This document shows positions 35,266-43,785 of a stretch of DNA of 64,000 nucleotides, piece after piece. This DNA comes from Bacillus sp. ZZV12-4809 (lineage in GTDB: Bacteria; Bacillota; Bacilli; Bacillales; Cytobacillaceae): assembly GCF_009849585.1 (NCBI RefSeq), contig NZ_VCRN01000009.1, positions 62,001 through 126,000 on the forward strand. Reading direction: 5' to 3'. The position numbers were made by a program, and so were the translations under genes. The stretch's first letter is position 1. Each line of letters starts with the position of its first letter. Under the pieces are notes generated by a model. The model was not told where the DNA came from and did no database searches. It worked only from the letters and a program-made list of their open reading frames with translations.

Positions 35266-35493
35266 CTACTTTCTAAACTTAAATGTCATGTTACTTTTGC
35301 TTTGTTCCTCTTTAAATTTATTTTTTATTATTTTTAATTCATGCTCAAGAGAATCTATTATTTGTTTAACTTGCTCACCTGAATATTCATAGTTATTTCT
35401 GTTGGATAGATTCCCAATTAATCTTAATTTTTTTATAACTTCTGACATCCTTTTTTCTGCTAACCTTTCAAACTTTTCTCTTTTTCCTTCCAT
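35266..35493 (-). CDS. Small basic helical protein, first gene of the GHKL module
   Basis: 75 aa from the ATG at 35493 (AGAGGTG six bases upstream). Seen: AEKRMSEVIKKLRLIGNLSNRNNYEYS followed in separate segments by EQVKQIIDSLEHELK; strongly basic and probably two helices. It sits 11 bases upstream of the GHKL gene. Similar small proteins accompany restriction and defence operons; it could be a DNA-binding or adaptor subunit. No named family is given. Confidence 0.7.
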   Translation of the reverse strand: MEGKREKFERLAEKRMSEVIKKLRLIGNLSNRNNYEYSGEQVKQIIDSLEHELKIIKNKFKEEQSKSNMTFKFRK

Positions 35494-35569
35494 CCATTGC
35501 ACCTCTACGAAATTTTTTTACATTTCTATGAATATGTTTAACAGAAACCAAAATAATTAATATACTAAA

Positions 35570-35598
35570 ACTATAATTGATTATTTTTGCACATTCAA
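35570..35598 (-). promoter_or_regulatory. Predicted sigma-A promoter of the GHKL/DUF6339 operon
   Basis: On the minus strand TTGAAT (35598-35593), exactly 17 bases, TATAGT (35575-35570). The leader to the first ATG is about 70 bases. A long palindrome lies 15 bases upstream of the -35. Confidence 0.65.
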
Positions 35599-35613
35599 CC
35601 TTTTATTACAATT

Positions 35614-35642
35614 TTTTCAATATATTTACTATATATTGAAAA
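35614..35642. promoter_or_regulatory. 29-bp perfect palindrome upstream of the GHKL/DUF6339 promoter
   Basis: TTTTCAATATAT-ttact-ATATATTGAAAA: 12-bp perfect arms with a 5-base centre. Its place just upstream of the -35 suits an activator or controller protein; it could also be an upstream A/T-rich element. No terminator function is likely, as no gene ends here. Confidence 0.6.
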
Positions 35643-35837
35643 TGTAGTTAGTATTTCTAGTTTTTTTTATATAAGATCCCCTTTCAGCACTTATAATTAA
35701 TAAACAGATTCTGTTATCAACCATGTGACATCACTACCAATAATCCAACCACTAAACAATTTTCTTCGCACACTTATTTAATTATATGAAATATTTTACC
35801 AAATGAACTTGCTAAAAAAACAGAACGGTTAGTTATT

Positions 35838-35868
35838 AAAAAAAGCTGCATCCATTGGACACAGCTTA
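35838..35868 (-). terminator. Terminator of dcm
   Basis: On the minus strand AAGCTG and CAGCTT bracket a partly paired loop, followed by TTTTTTT. It begins about 20 bases after the methyltransferase stop and separates dcm from the GHKL module. Confidence 0.65.
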
Positions 35869-35886
35869 ACTAATCACATAATCATT

Positions 35887-37626
35887 CTAATTAGCACTTA
35901 ATACTTCTATATTATTAGCTTTTTTATCTTTTTTATCTATGTGTAAAATCCCCTTTAACTTCTGTTCAGCCTCAATACCAAGTGACTCTAGTAAGCCCTC
36001 AGCAATCGCCCTCCCAAGTAACGGAGGAACAGCGTTCCCAATTTGCTGATACTGAGAATCCTTAGAGCCAAAGAATTTATATGAATCCTGGAATGACTGA
36101 AGCCTGGCAGCCTCCCTTATGCTTATGGCCCGGTCCTTAGCCGGATGAACCCACATCGATTTTCGAGCATTTAGTACTGTATCAGAAGGTTCATTATAAG
36201 CAAGTCTTCTATAGATGGTATTCTGTGTTCTGCTATGATCTGTGTAGGTAGTTTTTAAAGACTCGTCCAAATCATGAAAGTTTTGACCCTCTTTAAGAGA
36301 CTGAAATCTTTTCAAAGCTACCTCACGAGTTTCTGTTCTTACATGATTAAAGATTTTATCACTGTTGTTAAGGTATCCATTTAATGGACTGCCGATTAAT
36401 GGACGATGAGAGTCCTTAAACATTTCATCTTTTTTTACGTCCACTTCCGGCGAAATGTTTTCTAAGTCACCAATCGCATCATAAATTTTGTTGTACTCAT
36501 CTCTGCTTTGAAATAATGGCTCTGGTGTCACTACCGCTTCAGCTTTCAAACAGTCTTTTCTGATCCCCATTAGAATTAATCTTCTTCTTTCCTGTGCAAC
36601 ACCGTATTGAGCAGCATTAAAAATATACTTGTCTTCGTTAAATACATAGCCAAGATCGGCTAGCTTTCTTTTAATGTAATTAAACACATTAAAAGATTTA
36701 ATAGTGATTTCGAGATCATCCTGTTTCAGCTGGATATCAAATAGTTTAACTCTATTGTCAATGACCTCCGAAAACTTATAAATGACCTTTTGTGCTTCAA
36801 TGATATTCTCGAGTTTTTCTTTAAAATAGCTGTTATCTTGAGCATGTCCGTCCATTAGATTTTTCAATGTTTCTCCAAGATCTGCCCAGTCTAATTGATA
36901 CAGGCTGTCCCAGTATTCGTGGTGCTGATCAAGCCAATCCTGGTTTACTGTCTTTATAAAGAATTTCTGGTTTGTTTCTTTCTGAATGAAGTTTAACAAA
37001 TCTTTGCTTGAATGCTTTTTAGCATGTTTTAGAAGTGAATTTAATTTAGACATTAAATCTTTATTAATCATGAATGGTGTTAAGTCTAAAGCCTCCGTGT
37101 ATGCATTCAGAAGAAAATCTCTTAATTTATCAGAGTAGGATGTGCTTTTGCCAATTTTAATATGTTCTTCTGCCGGCTCAATTCCCAGCTTAACGAGTTC
37201 ATCTTCGTCACTCTCATTTAGAAAGAACTTATGTTTCTCCGATTCCATCGTCCTCACATTCTCCATCACAAAAGCTTTCGGACGAATCTCTTCAATCGCA
37301 CGCAGATATTCTTTTACAAGCTGATTATTCGAAGATATAAGATTATTTTGCTGACGATTTGCATTTGAAAATCCCTGGCATGGAGGGCCGCCAATTACCA
37401 CATCAATATCTCGGAATTCATCAATCTTTTCTCCCTCGTCATTTACATACTTAAGCTTTGTTATATCTTTATGTAATATAACGTCTTCATGGTTCATTTC
37501 ATAGGTTTTTCTTGCGTTCTCATTGATTTCGACAGCAACTTTCACTTTGAATTTCCCGGTCTGTTCAAAGCCGCTGCTGAGACCGCCTGCCCCTGCAAAA
37601 AGATCCATTACTCTAAGTTTCTCCAT
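35887..37626 (-). CDS. dcm: DNA (cytosine-5) methyltransferase
   Basis: 579 aa. Methylates C5 of cytosine using S-adenosylmethionine. Seen: motif I DLFAGAGGLSSGF (8-20), motif IV GGPPCQGFSNA with catalytic Cys83, motif VI MENVR (121-125), motif VIII AQERRRLILMG (around 345) and motif X QIGNAVPPLLG near the C terminus. The stretch between motifs VI and VIII is unusually long, about 220 residues, probably an added domain. It is longer than a standard 330-430-aa enzyme. It diverges from vsr across a 190-base gap that contains a LexA-like site. It probably protects host DNA for the surrounding defence modules. Confidence 0.93.
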   Translation of the reverse strand: MEKLRVMDLFAGAGGLSSGFEQTGKFKVKVAVEINENARKTYEMNHEDVILHKDITKLKYVNDEGEKIDEFRDIDVVIGGPPCQGFSNANRQQNNLISSNNQLVKEYLRAIEEIRPKAFVMENVRTMESEKHKFFLNESDEDELVKLGIEPAEEHIKIGKSTSYSDKLRDFLLNAYTEALDLTPFMINKDLMSKLNSLLKHAKKHSSKDLLNFIQKETNQKFFIKTVNQDWLDQHHEYWDSLYQLDWADLGETLKNLMDGHAQDNSYFKEKLENIIEAQKVIYKFSEVIDNRVKLFDIQLKQDDLEITIKSFNVFNYIKRKLADLGYVFNEDKYIFNAAQYGVAQERRRLILMGIRKDCLKAEAVVTPEPLFQSRDEYNKIYDAIGDLENISPEVDVKKDEMFKDSHRPLIGSPLNGYLNNSDKIFNHVRTETREVALKRFQSLKEGQNFHDLDESLKTTYTDHSRTQNTIYRRLAYNEPSDTVLNARKSMWVHPAKDRAISIREAARLQSFQDSYKFFGSKDSQYQQIGNAVPPLLGRAIAEGLLESLGIEAEQKLKGILHIDKKDKKANNIEVLSAN

Positions 37627-37678
37627 CTTAAAACCTCACTTCTGCTAGAAGTAGTCTTTCTATCTATATTTTAATATA

Positions 37679-37692
37679 AGAACATTCGTTCG
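37679..37692 (-). promoter_or_regulatory. LexA (SOS) box between dcm and vsr
   Basis: On the minus strand CGAACGAATGTTCT. It matches 13 of 14 positions of the Bacillus LexA/DinR consensus CGAACRNRYGTTYC. It lies about 55 bases before the dcm start and downstream of a TTGACT, so LexA binding would block dcm transcription and perhaps also vsr on the other strand. Confidence 0.7.
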
Positions 37693-37817
37693 AAAAGTAG
37701 TTTTAGTCAACTTTTCAATTATAACATAATTATTTTTCTTCGATTCATGTCAAATGGTGTAATGTTCGGCACTCCTGGGTAAGATTCCAATATAAACTGA
37801 AAACCGGACGTGATTCC

Positions 37818-38264
37818 ATGCCTGAAAAAATAACCAAAGAACAGCGCTCCAATAACATGAGAGCCATCAAGTCGCAGTCTATGCTGGAAAATGCCATCAC
37901 AAAGGCTCTCTGGAGGAAAGGATTTCGCTTCCGTAAAAATGCGAAAATGTTCGGCAAACCGGATATCTCCATAAAGAAATACAAAATCGTCATCTTTATA
38001 GACTCTTGTTTCTGGCATTGCTGCCCGATTCACGGGAATATGCCAAAATCCAATCAGGAGTATTGGACAAAAAAACTGGCTCGCAATGTCAGCAGAGATC
38101 AAGAAGTGAATCAGTATTATCAGGATAAGGGCTGGAAAGTGATGCGCATCTGGGAGCATGAGTTCAAACAAGACTTTGATGCTGCAATTGACTCCATAGC
38201 TGAATTTATTAGAACCAATTCAGTTTTAAAGGAAAAACACCCTGAATCTTTATCAGAAGATTAG
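37818..38264 (+). CDS. vsr: Very short patch repair endonuclease
   Basis: 148 aa. Nicks DNA at T:G mismatches formed when 5-methylcytosine deaminates. Seen: NMRAIKSQSMLENAI at the N terminus, GFRFRKNAKMFGKPDI with the catalytic Asp, and FIDSCFWHCCPIHG with the zinc-binding Cys/His. It is the only plus-strand gene between dcm and AIPR, and ends at a shared bidirectional terminator. The ribosome binding site is weak. Pairing with dcm is the usual arrangement. Confidence 0.94.
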   Translation: MPEKITKEQRSNNMRAIKSQSMLENAITKALWRKGFRFRKNAKMFGKPDISIKKYKIVIFIDSCFWHCCPIHGNMPKSNQEYWTKKLARNVSRDQEVNQYYQDKGWKVMRIWEHEFKQDFDAAIDSIAEFIRTNSVLKEKHPESLSED

Positions 38265-38273
38265 GGTGTTTTT
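38233..38273. terminator. Bidirectional terminator between vsr and the AIPR gene
   Basis: AAAAACACCCT...AGGGTGTTTTT with an inner AATCTT/AAGATT stem. It overlaps the last codons of vsr, and the AIPR gene ends three bases beyond it. It serves the two converging genes. Confidence 0.85.
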
Positions 38274-38276
38274 CTG

Positions 38277-40088
38277 TTAGATTAAGTTTTTCAGTTCCTG
38301 GGAGCAGGTTTCTTTGTATTGAATCCAGCACGCTTCTTGTTTCGCCCACTGCGTCACGTTCCGCTCACCAGCAGATTCTTTCAGATAGAACAAAGTCTTA
38401 TCTGCAATCGTACGTACGATATCATCCCATTTATCTGAAAGTGCCTGTTCTTCCCATACACCAACCAAATCAATTTGCTCGCTGTAGAGGTGGTGAAGCA
38501 TTGCCACTGTATAGTAAATGACGTTTGCTTTGTAGCCTCTTAGCTTCATTTCATCAACGATTTCTTTGACGCGCTGATTTATGATGGCTCTGGCAATTAA
38601 TTTCTGATAAACGGATAGAGTAATCTTATCCTGTGTGCTGCCGCTCCAGAAGCTCTTGTTCAGATCCATGAACTTCTTGAATGCTTCCTCGCCGCCCTTA
38701 CTTGAAACGTGAGGATAGCCTTCCCAAGACATGAAATATTTTGCCAAATCAACTTTTGTAAGGACCTTATCTTTCGGGTACTGCTTTTTGAAATCGGTCT
38801 GCTCTTTTCCTCGCTTGCGGCGGTTGATGTCCACCATATACTGGCCTCTGGCACGTTCGAAGTACCATTTGCTTTCTGGCCTTCTTCCGTCTTTTGCCGG
38901 AATCCAGATATTGCGCGAGAATTTCTCCAGATCTGACATGAAGCGTGTATTGGCTAATAGATCAGATTTATTAATCTTATTTTGGGTATTGGCATATTGT
39001 GAAATTCGGGAGATCATTTCATCTTCGAGAAGATGCTGATCTTTAGAAACAAATTCATTAACCTGAAGGATTGTCAGTTTTGCCTGGACGTAAACATCCT
39101 TTAAACTAATTCCATCCTTATAAGCTTTGTGGATGGAAGCCGTTGTCTGGCCGCCATTGACAATTTGCCAGCCGCTGAGGCCTTTGATTTTATATTGATT
39201 CACTCCATCTTTTACAGGCTCAAATTCACCTGTACGCGCCACGGTTGAAATCCCGTTGTTATAGGCCACAAACATCTTGCGCTGGAATGGATCATTTAGC
39301 GTATCGCGAATGCCTTTGTTGGTTCCGCCTCTTGCCTGAAGGAAAGAACGCACATTTCGCTCCACCAGCTTTTGGCCCCATTCATCATAGGCTTTAGCAA
39401 GCAATTCAGCTGAAATATAGCCAACATAGCAGTCAAATTCCTTTACTCCGCTAGATGGATCCGGAACAAACATCATCTCGAATGTTTCACCGTAGTCTCC
39501 CTCAAAATCAATGTAATCGGTCTCGACAGCCTGCTCGGAAGTGATCAGCTGCTGCACCCGATCAATATCCCAAACCTGGACGTTCACCGTTTCGATGCCT
39601 GGAATCGTCATCTCTACCGGCTTATTTGAAGAATAGTACAGGTTTGTCACAACAAAGATATTGATCTCATTAATATTCTCCATCTCTTCATCGATGACTT
39701 TAGCAAGATCAAAAGCTTCTAATGAATGGTCAATGGTCTGAAGAAGAGACTTTGCATTTGTGACAAAGCGTTTTACCCGATTGGCAATTTCCGTGACAGC
39801 AGTCATATTGATAGTAAGCAGATCTTCTTCATTCTGCTCAAAATTGTAATCGGCCACATATAGGTCTAAAACTTGGTTCTCATCATCATAAGAATAGGCA
39901 TTCACGGCAATATTTTTTGCCGTATCTTTATAAGGAGGAATAAGGATTTCCGGATCGTCAGGCCTGTCCATAAAGGAAATCATTTTCTCCAGGAATGGAA
40001 CCTGATAGCTGCCCGTTTTTATTGCTTTTTCTTCCAGTTCCTCCATGAAATCGAGGAGAAATTCTTTTCTTTGTCTAGTTTCTATCAT
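38277..40088 (-). CDS. AIPR-family protein of the Mza-type system
   Basis: 603 aa. Abortive-infection phage-resistance (AIPR, PF10592) family. Seen: the hallmark region with VERNVRSFLQARGGTNKGIRD, VAYNNGIST and WQIVNGGQTTAS at about 240-330. Last gene of the operon MutL-Z1-DUF4420-AIPR; it begins three bases after the DUF4420 stop. In the Mza system described from defence islands this set together blocks phage. Biochemical role of AIPR is unknown. Confidence 0.92.
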   Translation of the reverse strand: MIETRQRKEFLLDFMEELEEKAIKTGSYQVPFLEKMISFMDRPDDPEILIPPYKDTAKNIAVNAYSYDDENQVLDLYVADYNFEQNEEDLLTINMTAVTEIANRVKRFVTNAKSLLQTIDHSLEAFDLAKVIDEEMENINEINIFVVTNLYYSSNKPVEMTIPGIETVNVQVWDIDRVQQLITSEQAVETDYIDFEGDYGETFEMMFVPDPSSGVKEFDCYVGYISAELLAKAYDEWGQKLVERNVRSFLQARGGTNKGIRDTLNDPFQRKMFVAYNNGISTVARTGEFEPVKDGVNQYKIKGLSGWQIVNGGQTTASIHKAYKDGISLKDVYVQAKLTILQVNEFVSKDQHLLEDEMISRISQYANTQNKINKSDLLANTRFMSDLEKFSRNIWIPAKDGRRPESKWYFERARGQYMVDINRRKRGKEQTDFKKQYPKDKVLTKVDLAKYFMSWEGYPHVSSKGGEEAFKKFMDLNKSFWSGSTQDKITLSVYQKLIARAIINQRVKEIVDEMKLRGYKANVIYYTVAMLHHLYSEQIDLVGVWEEQALSDKWDDIVRTIADKTLFYLKESAGERNVTQWAKQEACWIQYKETCSQELKNLI

Positions 40089-40091
40089 CTT

Positions 40092-41114
40092 TTACCCTTC
40101 CACTCTAAACATTTGATATATGGTTTCCGGATCTTTCTCATATTCCGTACAATGAGTCAGATCAATATTATAGCTAACATGGGAAATTCCCTTTGGCAGA
40201 TGCTCTTTTAACAGTCGAGGAAAATCTTCCCCAGCTTCGTAAACCTCTGTTTTTTCCACAAAAAACAATGTATCCCCATATTCTTCTTCCCTAAAGCCGA
40301 GATCAGTCATTAAATCGCTGTAAATGAGTGCAATTCGTTCAGATCGTTCTGCAAGCTTGGCACGGACCTGTCCGGCCAGCTCTTGAAGACTCATGCCATG
40401 TGTCCGGCTTTGTTCAAGAAAGCAGACATATAGATAAATTGAAGAAACGGCTTCACTTAACTTAAGCTGGTTTTCACTTGATATTTTAATGGTTTTGGAT
40501 AATTTATCAATCACTGTTTTGATTTCAAGCCCGCACCTGGAACCTTTGAAGTCAATCCGCCCCTTGGTCGGCCCTTCCCATTGCTCAATAATGAGAGGGG
40601 GCTGGCCTGGGTGCTTGTCCAGCCATTCATTGATAAACCATAATTCCCCAAATAGCCCCCGCTGCTGTTCATCAGAAAGCCGTTTAAATCCGCCTCGCTG
40701 AAAGAAAGTCCTCCATCTGTCAAGCACCTTATATACAGTAGAAAATAGCGAATCTTCCTTTTCTGCTATTAAATGTTCAGCGAGATTTTGGAGGACCACA
40801 TCGAAAATTTCAGGGCTTTGTTCATCCTCTTGACGTATTACAAGAAAATAATGCTCTTTTAAAAGAAAGAGCTTTTCAAAGTATTCCACTTTGACAGACA
40901 TACCCCGCCATTTTGGAATGGCTCTTTCCTGGCTGTCGTCCCATGCTTCCGTTCCGAGATCAATGTACAGCTGTCGGTGATGATTCGCAGGATCGATTCC
41001 TGCAAACATGACAGGACTCTCGTATGTCAGGACATTCAGCTTATATACCTCACTATCGTCCTGGTTTTTAAGTTCTTGAATCATTTGTTCAAACTCTATT
41101 TTTAGGTTCAACAC
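40092..41114 (-). CDS. DUF4420 PD-(D/E)XK-type protein of the Mza-type system
   Basis: 340 aa. Start is GTG with AAGGAG seven bases upstream. Seen: a probable nuclease centre GRIDFKG followed by LEIKT (Asp then Glu-x-Lys) around residues 185-200, typical of restriction-endonuclease folds in PF14390. It would be the DNA-cutting subunit. Located between the Z1 and AIPR genes with gaps of 25 and 3 bases. Confidence 0.88.
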   Translation of the reverse strand: MLNLKIEFEQMIQELKNQDDSEVYKLNVLTYESPVMFAGIDPANHHRQLYIDLGTEAWDDSQERAIPKWRGMSVKVEYFEKLFLLKEHYFLVIRQEDEQSPEIFDVVLQNLAEHLIAEKEDSLFSTVYKVLDRWRTFFQRGGFKRLSDEQQRGLFGELWFINEWLDKHPGQPPLIIEQWEGPTKGRIDFKGSRCGLEIKTVIDKLSKTIKISSENQLKLSEAVSSIYLYVCFLEQSRTHGMSLQELAGQVRAKLAERSERIALIYSDLMTDLGFREEEYGDTLFFVEKTEVYEAGEDFPRLLKEHLPKGISHVSYNIDLTHCTEYEKDPETIYQMFRVEG

Positions 41115-41139
41115 AGCTACTCTCCTTAAATAAAGTTAT

Positions 41140-43785
41140 TCAGACTGTTTTATTAGTCCGGTAGACGCTTGTATCGTCAATTTCGGTACCCGGAAAAGAA
41201 AAGGCGATTCCAATTGGCACTAGTTTTGACGAGAATTCAACACCCAGACTGCTAAAGATCTCGACTTCTGGATGCAGCGGATAAATTAGCATTAAACCTT
41301 TTTCTTTGTCACGCATTTCTCGCTTTTTTGTACGGTCTTTGATTCCTTTAATTTCTTCATAATCAAGGTCCATGTACTCATGTTTTGGAGAAACAATGGC
41401 CCCAATATCCCTAATTTGATGCTTGCTCTCAGGCGCTGTCACATTATTACCAAGAGCAGCTGCAGATTTCAGATGGATCTTTCCTAATTCAACAGGATAA
41501 TCCGATAAACCAGAAGAATCTGAAGGAACCCCTTCTATTACTGCAACTGTCCAATCAATAAGCTCACCCTCATGATTAGCGCGATCAATATAATCAGCAA
41601 TATAAGCTGAATTGACAATATTACTGTTAGCTGTCTGATAATCAGACAAAAATTCTTTGATAATGTCTGATTTCACACCGGAGGATGTGTAAAAATTTGT
41701 TCTTCCGTAAATAGTTTTTTCAAAGGTAAGTTTATCTGCCAGCTTTACAGTTGCATTCATATTCCCTTTTAAGATCTCTTCCCTTGGATCAAAAAATCTA
41801 GTCTGCTGAAGAGTGCCTGCATAAATGACATTAGTCGATACTGCATTTCTCATTTTCAGCGGACTGGTAAGCATCATTGTAGGATGGCTCAGCATCTTCA
41901 CAGCATATTCAGAAGGAGTTTTTTTCAAGGCAGCAAGCCTGTCGAATTCCTGGCGCAGCTGAATCATGGCAATGGCCAGATGTTCAAAATTAGAAGCAAT
42001 CTCATCTGATGTATAGATGCGGCAAAGATCCATATATCCCTTTCTGTAACCAAACCAGCGCCCCATCTGCATAAGCGTGTCATACATAAGCGTGTTCCGG
42101 AAGTAATAGGTGATGCTTAAGCCTTCCAGTGTTAGACCGCGGGATAGTTTGTCTCCGCCTACGGCTATTACATTCAGACCATCTTCTTTATATTGATGGT
42201 AATCCAGCGCATCCCGGCTGTTTCCATTGATTTCAAATACCTGAATCGTCTCGCAGCATTTCCTCAGCTCTTCGTATACTTCATTCCAGCCGTATTCCTC
42301 GTGGTTTTCGTTAGGCCAATCCCTGCTCACTGGAAGAATGTCATTTTCATATAGCTCCTGCAGCTCTGCAATCACACTGCTTTCACGATTATATTGCAGC
42401 TGTTTTGAGATGGCATCAAAGGTACGCAACACTTCATCTTTTACGCTTGATTGAACGTCCTTGAATCGTGATGTATGAATGAGCATGGAATTATGCTTCT
42501 TTCTTTGTCCCCTCAAATTGCGAATGGCAATCACTAGAAGGAATTCAAGCATGGCTTCACGCATTTGCGGAGGCACTTCTTCAAATTTATCTGCATCGGA
42601 TTTCTTTCTAATCGTTGTAAATACTTCAAGATCTTCCTGCCGCAGATGGCGGATCAGACTTGGGCGAGTGTCTTCTGCATCTTCTTCGACATTGAAGTAT
42701 TCTTCAGGTCCGCAATATTCCTTAGGCTTTGGCAGGCCGACGAGGAAATCTTTCGGATACAAGTCATCCCCTTCCTCGTCTGTCCTTCCTTCTTTACTGA
42801 TCAGAAGATTGGCAAAGGGTGTTGCCGTGTAGCCCACAAAAGCTTTTCGATTAAACACTTCAAGTATCTGCCGGATTAGACGGTTAATCGTTTTCGGATC
42901 TTCATTTTTATCTGGATTGGAAGTGTCAACGGACGCCTGGTCTGCCTCGTCATCAACAATTAAGACGGGGATATCCAGATTATATAAATTACGGTGTGTA
43001 ATGAGCTGATCCCGGAGCGATTCCAAGACGGTCTTGTTTTTCTTCACAACCATTAAAGTTGGAGAGTTCAGATTGCTCGTTCCTCTTTGGCTGGACTTGA
43101 TATCATTTTCTTCTGTTGTCCAGGATGAAATGATATGATCAGCCGTATTGGCGTATATCTGGGCAACTCCGATTGGGTTTCCATCTTTATCAGTCCTGTT
43201 GCCGATGACCTCTTCATTCAGGCGAATCTGTGTCTGGGCTCTTAAGTCATTATGAATACCTGATAGCACAATGATCAGCTTATAGCCGACATCATAAGCC
43301 TTATTGATCAAGCCTGTGAAGTTGGCTGTTTTACCAGACTGAACATAACCCAATACAAGGCCGCGCTTATCAAATGGCTCCATGGACTTCGGATTGCCAA
43401 CTGATGCCATAATTTGATTGGTTGTTTCATCAATAGCCGTCACCGCTTCCAACGGCCAGTTTTTCGCCTCCGTCAAATAACGCCGGTACCTTGTCCAGAA
43501 AAATCCGCTCGCAGCCATTTTGGGCTCAAACCAGCTTTTTTCTTTGGAATTCCTCATCACATAATCCTTGGGTACTTCCAAGCCAATTTTATATTTCATG
43601 AACATTTCAAGAGACCACTTCTGAAATTGAGCATCGTCAATTGGTCCAAATCCTGATGCCAATCCCCTTGCTAATTCCAGAGCTTTTTCTGCAGCCTCTT
43701 CCTGATTTTTATAAATAGTTTTTAGGTAAAAGTAGTTATTCGTAAAGTTTTGTTCAAAAAAGTCTTTCAAATCAATTGCTGACAA
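41140..43785 (-). CDS. Z1-domain superfamily II helicase-like ATPase of the Mza-type system
   Basis: 881 aa. Seen: Walker A GYVQSGKT (146-153), Walker B VLIVDDEAD (about 280), GYTATPFAN (motif III-like), and the Z1 part with GGDKLSRGLTLEGL and MGRWFGYR. The start is TTG with GGAGG nine bases upstream and overlaps the MutL-like gene by 14 bases. Z1 helicases were described together with MORC/MutL-like ATPases in restriction-type loci, which matches this operon exactly. Probably translocates on DNA or remodels the complex. Confidence 0.93.
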   Translation of the reverse strand: MSAIDLKDFFEQNFTNNYFYLKTIYKNQEEAAEKALELARGLASGFGPIDDAQFQKWSLEMFMKYKIGLEVPKDYVMRNSKEKSWFEPKMAASGFFWTRYRRYLTEAKNWPLEAVTAIDETTNQIMASVGNPKSMEPFDKRGLVLGYVQSGKTANFTGLINKAYDVGYKLIIVLSGIHNDLRAQTQIRLNEEVIGNRTDKDGNPIGVAQIYANTADHIISSWTTEENDIKSSQRGTSNLNSPTLMVVKKNKTVLESLRDQLITHRNLYNLDIPVLIVDDEADQASVDTSNPDKNEDPKTINRLIRQILEVFNRKAFVGYTATPFANLLISKEGRTDEEGDDLYPKDFLVGLPKPKEYCGPEEYFNVEEDAEDTRPSLIRHLRQEDLEVFTTIRKKSDADKFEEVPPQMREAMLEFLLVIAIRNLRGQRKKHNSMLIHTSRFKDVQSSVKDEVLRTFDAISKQLQYNRESSVIAELQELYENDILPVSRDWPNENHEEYGWNEVYEELRKCCETIQVFEINGNSRDALDYHQYKEDGLNVIAVGGDKLSRGLTLEGLSITYYFRNTLMYDTLMQMGRWFGYRKGYMDLCRIYTSDEIASNFEHLAIAMIQLRQEFDRLAALKKTPSEYAVKMLSHPTMMLTSPLKMRNAVSTNVIYAGTLQQTRFFDPREEILKGNMNATVKLADKLTFEKTIYGRTNFYTSSGVKSDIIKEFLSDYQTANSNIVNSAYIADYIDRANHEGELIDWTVAVIEGVPSDSSGLSDYPVELGKIHLKSAAALGNNVTAPESKHQIRDIGAIVSPKHEYMDLDYEEIKGIKDRTKKREMRDKEKGLMLIYPLHPEVEIFSSLGVEFSSKLVPIGIAFSFPGTEIDDTSVYRTNKTV

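Noticed and set aside
37719-38171. Minus-strand 150-aa frame opposite vsr
   Set aside because: Antisense shadow of vsr, which has all catalytic motifs.
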